Of a DNA stretch of 6,106 nucleotides, positions 1-6,106 are shown piece after piece (within the stretch, counting starts at the first letter, position 1; every line of letters starts with the position of its first letter). Under the pieces are notes generated by a model. It searched no databases. It was not told where the DNA came from and saw only the letters and a program-made list of their open reading frames with translations. Origin of the DNA: Planctomycetaceae bacterium (lineage in GTDB: Bacteria; Planctomycetota; Planctomycetia; Pirellulales; UBA1268); assembly GCA_947453125.1 (NCBI GenBank), contig CANGGC010000185.1, positions 1 to 6,106 of the forward strand, written 5' to 3'. The position numbers and the translations under genes are program-made.

Positions 1-561
1 GAGGCCGGTGGTCGGCTCGTCATAGAGGACGACGGGGGGCTCGAGGGCCAGGGCCCTTGCCAGGCCGGCCCGCTTCCGCATTCCCCCGGAGAGTTGCACG
101 GGCTTCTTCGCCGCCGCCGATCGGGGCAGCCCGACCTCGGCGAGGAGATCGTCGACGATCTCGGAGACCTGCGATTCGGGGATCCGCGTGTGCTCGCGGA
201 GCGGGAAGGCGATGTTGTCGAAGATCGAGAGGCTGTCGAACAGCGCGGCTCCCTGGAACACGAAGCCGTAGCGCGTGCGGAGGTGGGCCAGTTGCCGGTC
301 GCTCGAGCGGGCGAGCGACTTCCCCTCGAAGCGAATCTCGCCGGCGGACGGCTTGACCAGCCCGATGAGCGTCTTGAGGAGGACGGTCTTTCCGCAGCCA
401 CTCTCCCCGAGGATGACGACCGTCTCCGCGGCCCCGATCGAGAGGTTGATGTCGCGGAGGACCTGCTGGCTGCCGAATCGCACCGACACATGGTCGACCT
501 CCAGAACCGGGCCGGTGGCACGGTCGGTGGCGGCGGTGGTGGTGGCGACGGGAGCGGGCAT
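1..561 (-). CDS. mlaF: MlaF-type ABC transporter ATP-binding protein, C-terminus beyond the left edge
   Basis: This is the ATPase subunit of an MlaFE-type ABC transporter, which energises phospholipid movement between the inner and outer membranes; it acts on the cytoplasmic face of the inner membrane. The 187 visible residues carry Walker A GESGCGKT (52-59), a Q-loop FVFQGAALFDS (100-110, Q103), the signature LSGGMRKRAG (157-166) and Walker B VVLYDE with the catalytic Glu at 182, followed by the D-loop start PTTGL. The form LSGGMRKRAGLARAL and the FQ-GALFDSL stretch are typical of the MlaF/Ttg2A group rather than generic importers. The H-loop and C-terminus lie outside the window. The ATG at 561 is the only start in its open frame and lies 41 bases after the mlaE stop, so the two are probably co-transcribed. 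The first 18 residues are a low-complexity Ala/Thr leader with no conserved role. There is no clear Shine-Dalgarno sequence, which suggests translation coupled to mlaE. The family is secure; the exact substrate is inferred. Confidence 0.93.
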   Translation of the reverse strand, partial: MPAPVATTTAATDRATGPVLEVDHVSVRFGSQQVLRDINLSIGAAETVVILGESGCGKTVLLKTLIGLVKPSAGEIRFEGKSLARSSDRQLAHLRTRYGFVFQGAALFDSLSIFDNIAFPLREHTRIPESQVSEIVDDLLAEVGLPRSAAAKKPVQLSGGMRKRAGLARALALEPPVVLYDEPTTGL

Positions 562-602
562 GTGGCTGTCGGGGGAAGGCGGCCTGACGTGGCGGAACGG
601 TA

Positions 603-1490
603 TCAGAGGAGGCGGCGCGGCCCCTCGGGCCGGAAGAAGTCATGGACGTTGTTGAGCCACATCCCCAGGAAGAGGTCGAGGACGAGGATCAGGACGAACG
701 AGTGGACGAAGGCATTCGTGGCGGCTCGGCCGACCCCTTCGGCGCCTGGCTCGCTGTGGAAGCCGTGGTGGCAGCTCACCAGCGCGATCGCCGCGCCGAA
801 GAACAGGCTCTTGAAGATCCCCATGAGGAAGTCAAAGGCGTCGACGTACTCGCGGGAGTTGTTCCAGTAGTGGTGGTAATCGATGTTGAGGACGAGGTTC
901 GAGTAGAGATAGCCGCCGAGCACCCCCATGAAGTCGGCCATCACCGTGAGGGTGGGGATGAGGATGAGGCAGCCGAGAAACCGGGGGACGACGAGGTAGT
1001 AGAGCGGGTTGGCTCCCATGCTCTCGAGCGCGTCAATCTGCTCGGTGACGCGCATCGTGCCGAGCTCTGCGGCCATGGCGCTGCCAACGCGCCCGGCGAG
1101 CATCGTGGCGGCGAGCACCGGCCCGAGCTCACGAACGAGCGAGAGGTTGATCACGGAGCCCAGACGTGTCTCGAGGCCGAGGGCCTTGAACTGGGCATAG
1201 CTCTGGACGGCGAGGACCATCCCGATGAACAGCCCGGTGAGGGCGACGACCGGGAGCGAAAGGACGCCGATCTGGTAGAAGGCGGGGAGGAGGACATCCC
1301 GGCGTTGCCGCCGGACGAAGATCCAGCCGATGGTCCGCAGCGCGAACAGCGTGACATCGCCGATGCCGGCGACGTGGTCGAGAACGATCGCGCCGAGGGT
1401 GGCGATCAGGCCCGCGAGCCAGTCGGCCACTCCGCCCGCCGGGGGTGGCAGGGGGCCTTTGGGGGCGAGATCGGTGGGGGATGATGCCAT
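603..1490 (-). CDS. mlaE: MlaE-family ABC transporter permease
   Basis: This is the integral membrane permease of an MlaFE-type lipid transporter, partner of the ATPase encoded just downstream. Its 295 residues are slightly longer than the usual ~260 because of a Pro/Gly-rich cytoplasmic leader (about 1-20). The core holds the family hallmark: ELGPVLAATMLAGRVGSAMA (121-140), then AAELGTMRVTEQIDALESMG (140-159) and ANPLYYLVVPR (160-170), which include the ATPase-contacting helix. The C-terminal family motif GAEGVGRAATNAFV (249-262) is present and leads into the last membrane helix (about 262-279). Other hydrophobic segments lie near 74-97, 170-201 and 222-240. An AGGA stretch lies 6 bases before the ATG, and a stronger TAAGGAG lies further upstream, behind a hairpin (see the leader entry). 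Gene order here is permease then ATPase, the reverse of E. coli mlaFEDCB. An MCE-domain partner (MlaD) is expected beyond the left edge but cannot be seen. Confidence 0.95.
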   Translation of the reverse strand: MASSPTDLAPKGPLPPPAGGVADWLAGLIATLGAIVLDHVAGIGDVTLFALRTIGWIFVRRQRRDVLLPAFYQIGVLSLPVVALTGLFIGMVLAVQSYAQFKALGLETRLGSVINLSLVRELGPVLAATMLAGRVGSAMAAELGTMRVTEQIDALESMGANPLYYLVVPRFLGCLILIPTLTVMADFMGVLGGYLYSNLVLNIDYHHYWNNSREYVDAFDFLMGIFKSLFFGAAIALVSCHHGFHSEPGAEGVGRAATNAFVHSFVLILVLDLFLGMWLNNVHDFFRPEGPRRLL

Positions 1491-1500
1491 GGCGGTCCTG

Positions 1501-1526
1501 CCGCGCTTCCGGCGCGGTTCTCCTTA
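1501..1526 (-). promoter_or_regulatory. mlaE leader: Shine-Dalgarno TAAGGAG followed by a hairpin
   Basis: Reading the minus strand, a near-consensus Shine-Dalgarno TAAGGAG (1526-1520) is followed after two bases by a perfect 6-bp hairpin: CCGCGC (1517-1512), loop CGGAA, GCGCGG (1506-1501). The ATG follows after ten more bases (1500-1491). The linear distance from GGAG to the ATG is 29 bases, too far for ordinary initiation, but folding the hairpin leaves about 12. A weaker AGGA also lies in the ten-base stretch next to the ATG. The sequence is directly visible; a role in initiation is inferred. Confidence 0.45.
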
Positions 1527-1657
1527 CCGGTGGCATCGGATGGAACGGCTCGGCAACTTGAGCCGGTCGTACGGGCTCCTGTCAGTCCCGGTGGGCTGGG
1601 GAAGCCAGGGCGAATGGGACGGCGGCCGCCGCTTGGTTTGCGGGCGTCTCGGCGGGG

Positions 1658-1693
1658 AAATGAGCGGGGCCGGCGCTCGTCGCGCCGGCCCCG
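1658..1693 (-). terminator. Probable intrinsic terminator of clpC
   Basis: A perfect inverted repeat with 12-bp arms (1665-1676 and 1682-1693, core GGGGCCGGCGC) and a 5-base loop begins 37 bases after the clpC stop codon. On the minus strand the stem is followed by CTCATTTCCCC, so the U-tract is short and interrupted. The very strong GC stem and its position fit a transcription stop for clpC that separates it from mlaE. Plus-strand activity is unlikely because no gene runs into it from the left in that direction. Confidence 0.65.
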
Positions 1694-1729
1694 GTTTGGT
1701 CAGTCCCTTCGTGGCGCCGTGCCCGAGGG

Positions 1730-4285
1730 CTATTCGGCCTTCGCCTCGCCGTTGCCCGCCGGCAGCGCCGCCACGGGTTCGGCGGTGACGACGCCGATGA
1801 ACTTCAGCTGCTTCTTGTCGGCGACCTCGATGCAGTCGACCTGGATCGTGTCCTTGCCGATGAACTCACCCTTGAGGAGCTCCTCCGAGACCGGATCCTC
1901 GATGTAGTTCTCGATCGCACGACGCAGCGGCCGGGCGCCGAAGTCCGTGTCGGAGCCCTTCTTGATGAGGAACTGCTTCGCCTCCTCAGTGAGCTCCAGC
2001 TTCAGGCCGCGTTCGCCGAGACGCTCGCGGACCTTCGCCAGCTCGATGTCGATCACCTGCTTGAGATCCTCGACGGTGAGGTGGTGGAACACGATCACGT
2101 CGTCGACACGGTTGAGGAACTCGGGGCGGAAGAACTTCTCGATCCGCTCGTTGACGCGCTTCTTCATGCTGTCGTAGCCGGCGTCGTCATCGGGCTTTTG
2201 GAAGCCGAAGGCCGATTCGTTCTTGATCGCCTCGGCCCCGGCGTTCGTCGTCATGATGAGGATCGTGTTGCGGAAGTCGACGTTCCGGCCAAAGCTGTCG
2301 GTGAGACGACCCTCCTCCATCACCTGAAGGAGCATGTTGAAGACGTCGGGGTGGGCCTTCTCGAGCTCGTCGAGGAGCACGACCGAGTAGGGACGGCGGC
2401 GGATCTTCTCCGTCAGTTGCCCCCCTTCCTCGAAGCCGACGTAGCCCGGCGGCGCGCCGATCAGCCGGCTGACGTTGTGCTTCTCCATGTATTCGCTCAT
2501 GTCGATCTGGATGAGCGCGTCGGCGTCACCGAACATGAACTGCGCCAGCGCCTTGGCGAGGAGCGTCTTCCCCACGCCGGTCGGCCCGGCAAAGATGAAG
2601 CAGCCGGTGGGGCGCTTCGGATCCTTGAGCCCGGAACGGCTGCGGCGCACGGCCTTGGCGATGCTCTTGATCGCCTCGTTCTGGCCGATGACCTTCCTGT
2701 GGAGCTCGTCCTCCATCGCCATCAGACGCTTGCTGTCTTCGGTCGACATCCGGGTGAGCGGGATCCCGGTCATCTTCGAGACGACCTCCGCCACCACCTC
2801 CTCGTCGACGACGCCGTCGGCCTCACGCGACTTGTCGCGCCAGTCGCGGGTCATGTTTTGCTTCTTCTTCTTGAGCTTGTCGGCCTGATCGCGCAGTGCC
2901 GCCGCCTTCTCGAAGTCCTGGTTGGCGACCGCCTCCTCCTTCTCCTTGTTGAGGCGCTCGACCTCCTCGTCGATCTCCTTGAGATCCGGCGGCTTGGTCA
3001 TCGCCTTGAGGCGAACACGGGCCCCGGCCTCGTCGATGACGTCGATCGCCTTATCGGGGAGGCAGCGGCCGGTGATATAGCGGCTCGAGAGCTCCACGGC
3101 GCTCTCGAGGGCGGCATCGGAGATCTGCACGCGGTGGTGCGATTCATACCGGTCGCGCAGACCTTTGAGGATCTCGACCGCCTCGGACTTCGTCGCCGGC
3201 TCGATCATGATGATCTGGAACCGCCGGTCGAGGGCCGAATCCTTCTCGATGTACTTGCGGTATTCGTCGAGGGTCGTGGCGCCGATGCACTGGATCTCAC
3301 CACGGGCCAGCGCCGGCTTGAGAACGTTCGAGGCGTCGATCGCCCCCTCAGCGCCGCCGGCACCGACGAGCGTGTGGAGCTCGTCGATGAACAGGATCGT
3401 GTTCTTAGCGCGGCGGACCTCGTTCATGACCGCCTTGATCCGCTCCTCGAACTGACCGCGGTACTTCGTGCCGGCGACCATCATCGCCAGATCGAGGACG
3501 ACGATCCGCCGGTCGGCGAGGATCTCGGGGACATGGCCGTCGACGACACGCTGGGCGAAGCCCTCGACGATCGCCGTCTTGCCGACGCCGGCCTCGCCAA
3601 GGAGGACGGGGTTGTTCTTCGTGCGGCGGCAGAGGATCTGGATCGCGCGTTCGATCTCCTTCTCCCGGCCGATCACCGGATCGAGCTTCCCCTGGCGGGC
3701 CAGCTCTGTGAGGTCGCGGCCGAAGCTGTCGAGGGCCGGGGTCTTGCTCTTCCCCGCCTTGGCCGTCGCTTCGCCGCCGCCGCCGGCTCCAGCGCCCGAC
3801 GTTGCTCGGCCTCCGAGCCCGGCGCGTTCGCCCCCTTCTCCCTCCATGCCGTGGCCGAGGAGATTGAGGACCTCCTCGCGCACATCCTCGAGCTTCAGGC
3901 CGAGGTTCATCAGCACCTGAGCCGCCACCCCTTCCTGCTCCCGGAGCAGTCCGAGGAGGATGTGCTCGGTGCCGACGTAGTTGTGGTTGAGGTTGCGGGC
4001 CTCCTCCATCGAATACTCGATCACCTTCTTGGCCCGGGGCGTCTGGGGGAGCTTCCCCATCGTCACCATATCGGGGCCGCTCTGGACGAGCTTCTCGACC
4101 TCCATGCGGATCTTCCGCAGGTCGATGTCGAGGTTTTTGAGGACGTTGGCGGCGACGCCACTCCCCTCCTTGATCAGCCCGAGGAGGACATGCTCCGTGC
4201 CGATGTACTCGTGGTTGAAACGCTGGGCCTCCTGATTGGCCAGCTGCATCACTTTCCGGGCACGGTCGGTGAAACGCTCGTACAT
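1730..4285 (-). CDS. clpC: ClpC, AAA+ ATP-dependent unfoldase of the Clp protease
   Basis: ClpC is a hexameric Hsp100 unfoldase that threads substrates into the ClpP peptidase and acts in cytoplasmic protein quality control. At 851 residues it is slightly longer than typical ClpC (~810-850). The order is: a double Clp-N repeat (about 3-145, with GTEHVLLGL at 29-37 and GTEHILLGL at 105-113); a Gly/Ala-rich linker (about 148-183); NBD1 with Walker A GEAGVGKT (230-237), Walker B ILFIDE (297-302) and the arginine-finger region LDRRF (352-356); a short middle domain with the UVR-like motif DFEKAAALRDQ (457-467), which is characteristic of ClpC rather than ClpB; NBD2 with Walker A GPTGVGKT (567-574), Walker B VVLLDE (635-640), arginine finger FLNRVDD (723-729) and sensor-2 GARPLRR (783-789). 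FGF at 693-695 sits where the ClpP-docking loop is expected, so a proteolytic partner is likely. The ATG at 4285 gives the conserved start MYERFTDRARKVM. The ribosome-binding site is weak (GAGAA). The gene appears monocistronic, with its own upstream region and terminator; no mcsA, mcsB or ctsR is adjacent. Confidence 0.98.
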   Translation of the reverse strand: MYERFTDRARKVMQLANQEAQRFNHEYIGTEHVLLGLIKEGSGVAANVLKNLDIDLRKIRMEVEKLVQSGPDMVTMGKLPQTPRAKKVIEYSMEEARNLNHNYVGTEHILLGLLREQEGVAAQVLMNLGLKLEDVREEVLNLLGHGMEGEGGERAGLGGRATSGAGAGGGGEATAKAGKSKTPALDSFGRDLTELARQGKLDPVIGREKEIERAIQILCRRTKNNPVLLGEAGVGKTAIVEGFAQRVVDGHVPEILADRRIVVLDLAMMVAGTKYRGQFEERIKAVMNEVRRAKNTILFIDELHTLVGAGGAEGAIDASNVLKPALARGEIQCIGATTLDEYRKYIEKDSALDRRFQIIMIEPATKSEAVEILKGLRDRYESHHRVQISDAALESAVELSSRYITGRCLPDKAIDVIDEAGARVRLKAMTKPPDLKEIDEEVERLNKEKEEAVANQDFEKAAALRDQADKLKKKKQNMTRDWRDKSREADGVVDEEVVAEVVSKMTGIPLTRMSTEDSKRLMAMEDELHRKVIGQNEAIKSIAKAVRRSRSGLKDPKRPTGCFIFAGPTGVGKTLLAKALAQFMFGDADALIQIDMSEYMEKHNVSRLIGAPPGYVGFEEGGQLTEKIRRRPYSVVLLDELEKAHPDVFNMLLQVMEEGRLTDSFGRNVDFRNTILIMTTNAGAEAIKNESAFGFQKPDDDAGYDSMKKRVNERIEKFFRPEFLNRVDDVIVFHHLTVEDLKQVIDIELAKVRERLGERGLKLELTEEAKQFLIKKGSDTDFGARPLRRAIENYIEDPVSEELLKGEFIGKDTIQVDCIEVADKKQLKFIGVVTAEPVAALPAGNGEAKAE

Positions 4286-4397
4286 GGGGAGTTCTCGGAG
4301 AGAGTGGCTTGTGGGGGGCGGATGCGGACGCCGAAAATGGCAGCCGCTGTTTCCACCCGGTTGAACGCTGCAAACCTTACGCCAAATCGTTCTGGGA

Positions 4398-4423
4398 ATT
4401 CTAGGCGGCAGCCCGAATCGGGC
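4398..4423 (-). promoter_or_regulatory. Candidate clpC promoter -10 box with adjoining palindrome
   Basis: On the minus strand, TAGAAT (4403-4398) matches the TATAAT consensus at five of six bases and stands 112 bases before the clpC start. Seven bases upstream of it is a palindrome with six-base arms, GCCCGA-A-TCGGGC on the plus strand (4411-4423), placed in what would be the -35/-10 spacer, as an operator might be. No good -35 hexamer occurs at 16-18 bases. There is no CIRCE inverted repeat and no CtsR-type heptad repeat. The sequence is seen; promoter and operator roles are inference. Confidence 0.3.
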
Positions 4424-4492
4424 AGGGGGTGGGGCGGTTGGGGCCCGTGCCAGCGGGGCGCCGGGGGGTGGACAGGCTGGCGGGGGGCGGCC

Positions 4493-4516
4493 AAAAACCG
4501 AGCCGACGCGGCTCGG
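4493..4516 (-). terminator. Intrinsic terminator of the upstream membrane/TPR gene
   Basis: On the minus strand, CCGAGCCG (4516-4509), a 3-base loop CGT and CGGCTCGG (4505-4498) form an 8-bp perfect stem, followed at once by TTTTT (4497-4493). This is a textbook rho-independent terminator. It lies 65 bases after the stop codon of the 5226-4582 gene and isolates that gene from clpC. Confidence 0.85.
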
Positions 4517-4581
4517 CGGACGAAATCGGGCCCTTCGCCCCTGCTGTTCGCGGCCCGGGCCCCGATGGTTCGCTGACGCTC

Positions 4582-5226
4582 TCAGGCGGCGCGTTCCGTG
4601 GCGGTCTCCGTCACGCGCGTCTCGGACGGCAGACGGAGCACCATCGGCTCCGGGCCATCGTCGAGCCCGGCTTCATCGTTCGCGGCTTGGTCCGCTGCCG
4701 GCGGCGTCTTCGTCGCCTCGAGGCGCGTAAGTTCCCGACGGATGACGGCCTGCCATGGGCGGCCGGCGTCGCTCCGGGAGAGTTTCTCGAGCGCTGCCCG
4801 GGACTCGGCCCGACGGTCGACCCGGCGGAGGAGCGTCGCCAGGAGGAGTTGGGCCTCGCCGTCGGTCGGCGCGACGACGAGAAGTCCGCGGAGCTTCGTT
4901 TCGGCAGCCAGCCAATCGCGGCCCAGATAGGCATCGCGGGCGGCGACGAACAGCGCCTCGGCGGCTTCGTTGCGACCGGTCGGCAGCGGTGGCGGAAAGG
5001 TCGTCACCGCCGAGAGCGTGGCCACGGCCCAGACGCCGGCCGTCGCCGCCCAGAGGCCGAGGGCAAACTCCGTCGCCACAAGCTCCGTCCACACCCATGT
5101 GAGGAGGATCGCCATGTCGAGCGCGACGGCGAACGCGAGGGCGAGGATGAGGCCGGCGATGCTGCCGCGCAGCCAGAGCCACGGCAGCCCCGGCCAGAGG
5201 AGTGTCAGGTAACGGGTGGAGGTCAC
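4582..5226 (-). CDS. Predicted two-pass membrane protein with a TPR-like domain, family not recognised
   Basis: This 214-residue protein matches no family I can name. The N-terminus is Trp/Leu-rich (LLWPGLPWLWLR, 9-20) and is followed by two predicted membrane helices at about 22-46 and 54-76. From about 86 the protein is soluble and helical: EALFVAARDAYLGRDWLAAE (90-109) and the following AP-TDGEAQLLLATLLRRVDRR (119-139) have the small-residue spacing of TPR hairpins, so one to two TPR units are likely, reaching about residue 150. The last 45 residues are acidic and Pro/Thr-rich and look disordered. The start is GTG at 5226, preceded by GGAG with five-base spacing. The same frame stays open far upstream, but that part is antisense to thiE and has no coding character, so it is excluded. 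The gene has its own likely promoter and a strong terminator, so it appears monocistronic. A scaffolding role at the inner membrane is possible, but function is unknown. Confidence 0.8.
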   Translation of the reverse strand: MTSTRYLTLLWPGLPWLWLRGSIAGLILALAFAVALDMAILLTWVWTELVATEFALGLWAATAGVWAVATLSAVTTFPPPLPTGRNEAAEALFVAARDAYLGRDWLAAETKLRGLLVVAPTDGEAQLLLATLLRRVDRRAESRAALEKLSRSDAGRPWQAVIRRELTRLEATKTPPAADQAANDEAGLDDGPEPMVLRLPSETRVTETATERAA

Positions 5227-5279
5227 GGCCGCTCCGGGCGATCGGGGCCATGGGGGCTGGCAAAGCCGGCAGAGCGGGG

Positions 5280-5308
5280 AGTGTAGGGAGCAAACGAGAG
5301 CAGGCCAA
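5280..5308 (-). promoter_or_regulatory. Candidate sigma-70 type promoter for the membrane/TPR gene
   Basis: On the minus strand, TTGGCC (5308-5303) and TACACT (5285-5280) are separated by exactly 17 bases, and each matches four of six consensus positions. The predicted transcript would start near 5273, leaving a leader of about 47 bases before the GTG at 5226. The region is the 142-base gap shared with the divergent thiE, which is where a promoter is required. Prediction is by eye only. Confidence 0.4.
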
Positions 5309-5368
5309 GGCCGCTGAAAGGGCAGAAAACACGGTGGCTGGCCGCGGCGTCGGTGGTACAACACGGCC

Positions 5369-6106
5369 ATGGCACGCCCCTCCGGCAACCAGAGCAGTCC
5401 CACCCCCCGGCGGCCTGAAGGCACAGGCGCCGTCGAGGAGGGTGGAGATCCTGAGGGGGCCGCGGGGGCCTGGCGGGCGCTTGATGCCTCTGCCAATCGG
5501 GCGAGCGAACGCCTGGCGGGGATCACGCTCTGTGTGCTCGTCGATGGTGGGGAGGATGCACGCCGTTTCGGCACCCTCGTCGAGGGCTTGCTCGACGCCG
5601 GGGTACGGATGATCCAGGTGCGCGACAAATCGCTCGCCATCCCGGCGCTCGTCGGTCGCGTCCGTCTGGCGGTCGAACTGGCCACACGCCGGTCGGGGGC
5701 CGACACGCTGATCATCGTCAATGATCGTCCCGACGTGGCTGTGGCGTTGGGAGCGGGGGGTGTTCACCTCGGCAGCGACGATCTTCCCCTCGACCTCGTG
5801 CGCCGGGTCACCGGTCCGACGGCGGTCGTGGGGTGCACCGCACACGACATCGGCGAAGCGCTCGCCGCCGTCCGCGGGGGAGCCGACTATCTCGGCATTG
5901 GTCCCTGTTTTCCTTCGTCCACGAAATCCTTCGGGAGCCATGCGGGGAAGGAGTTTCTCGCCGACGTCGCCGCCACGATTGCACTGCCAGCGTTCGCGAT
6001 TGGCGGCGTGACGCTCGATCGCCTCGACGAGCTCCGCGCCCTCGGCTGGCAGCGTGTCGCCGTGGCCGCTGCGATCACCAGCGCCGCCGATCCGGCCGCC
6101 ATGGCA
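5369..6106 (+). CDS. thiE: Thiamine-phosphate synthase, C-terminus beyond the right edge
   Basis: ThiE joins HMP pyrophosphate and thiazole phosphate to give thiamine phosphate, in the cytoplasm. The 246 visible residues include nearly all of the TIM-barrel: LCVLVD (54-59, first strand), QVRDK (83-87, pyrophosphate/HMP site), IIVNDRPDVA (115-124, with Asn118 and Asp119), GVHLGSDDLP (131-140, metal-binding Asp), GCTAHD (155-160), ADYLGIGPCFPSSTK (172-186, Lys186), AIGGV (210-214) and VAVAAAITSA (230-239). Two motif positions differ from the usual form: Thr157 for Ser in G-x-S-x-H and Ser183 for Thr in FPT-x-TK. Both are conservative, so activity is expected. The N-terminus carries about 50 extra residues: a low-complexity stretch (1-34), then RALDASANRASERL (36-49), which resembles the opening of the ThiD2 domain. 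The ATG at 5369 is the only start between the in-frame TGA at 5315 and the conserved core; its ribosome-binding site is weak. Confidence 0.95.
   Translation, partial: MARPSGNQSSPTPRRPEGTGAVEEGGDPEGAAGAWRALDASANRASERLAGITLCVLVDGGEDARRFGTLVEGLLDAGVRMIQVRDKSLAIPALVGRVRLAVELATRRSGADTLIIVNDRPDVAVALGAGGVHLGSDDLPLDLVRRVTGPTAVVGCTAHDIGEALAAVRGGADYLGIGPCFPSSTKSFGSHAGKEFLADVAATIALPAFAIGGVTLDRLDELRALGWQRVAVAAAITSAADPAAMA

Noticed and set aside
523..550. GGT/GGC run near the start of mlaF as a possible tandem repeat
   Set aside because: It is a short imperfect run encoding Ala and Thr in the mlaF leader, with no regular unit.
94..870. A 258-codon plus-strand frame over mlaF and the end of mlaE
   Set aside because: It is antisense to two well-supported genes and contains a poly-Gly run produced by the Ala/Thr leader codons of mlaF.
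642..1484. A 280-codon open frame on the plus strand opposite mlaE
   Set aside because: The translation is strongly acidic and low in complexity (Glu, Asp, His, Gly); it mirrors the codons of mlaE, which has clear family motifs.
1546..1565. Inverted repeat CGGCTC/GAGCCG with an 8-base loop in the gap before mlaE
   Set aside because: Six-base GC arms with a large loop arise often by chance in this DNA, and no T-run or box adjoins it.
4327..4354. GGAAAC and CGTC boxes on the minus strand upstream of clpC, resembling an ECF sigma promoter
   Set aside because: The spacing is 18 bases and the -35 box departs from GGAAC; with such short motifs chance is likely.
2081..4576. An 831-codon open frame on the plus strand across clpC
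   Set aside because: It is the exact antisense of clpC, its translation is Leu/Val/Asp/Arg-rich with no family motif, and long antisense frames are expected in GC-rich coding DNA.
5227..5721. Upstream in-frame extension of the membrane/TPR gene to an ATG at 5721
   Set aside because: The added 165 residues are antisense to thiE, are Arg/Ser/Pro-rich and would bury the membrane N-terminus; the GTG at 5226 has a good GGAG.

Overview
The window is a GC-rich bacterial chromosome segment carrying ordinary core genes. The best fit is a member of the Planctomycetota. This is an inference from the ClpC protein, whose N-terminal sequence resembles planctomycete ClpC as I remember it, and from a thiE with an N-terminal extension that recalls the ThiD2-ThiE proteins of that phylum. 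No mobile element, CRISPR array, tRNA or rRNA is visible, and base composition looks uniform.

Layout from left to right. (1) On the minus strand, positions 1490 to 1 hold an mlaE-like permease followed by an mlaF-like ATPase, which is cut by the left edge. Together they form an ABC lipid-transport operon of the MlaFE/Ttg2 type. (2) Positions 1491-1729 are non-coding. They hold the mlaE leader, with a hairpin between a strong Shine-Dalgarno sequence and the start codon, and the clpC terminator. (3) On the minus strand, 4285 to 1730 is a complete clpC, an AAA+ unfoldase of 851 residues. (4) Positions 4286-4581 are non-coding. They hold the clpC upstream region, with a TAGAAT box, a short palindrome and a run of G tracts, and a classic intrinsic terminator for the next gene. 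(5) On the minus strand, 5226 to 4582 is a two-pass membrane protein with a TPR-like domain and no recognised family. (6) Positions 5227-5368 are a divergent promoter region. (7) On the plus strand, 5369 to 6106 is thiE, cut by the right edge.

The units look independent: envelope lipid transport, protein quality control, an unknown membrane protein and thiamine synthesis. Each minus-strand unit appears to have its own terminator or leader. I found no convincing new multi-gene system. The points most worth a second look are the remnant-like N-terminus of ThiE, the structured mlaE leader, the possible operator upstream of clpC and the unassigned membrane/TPR protein.
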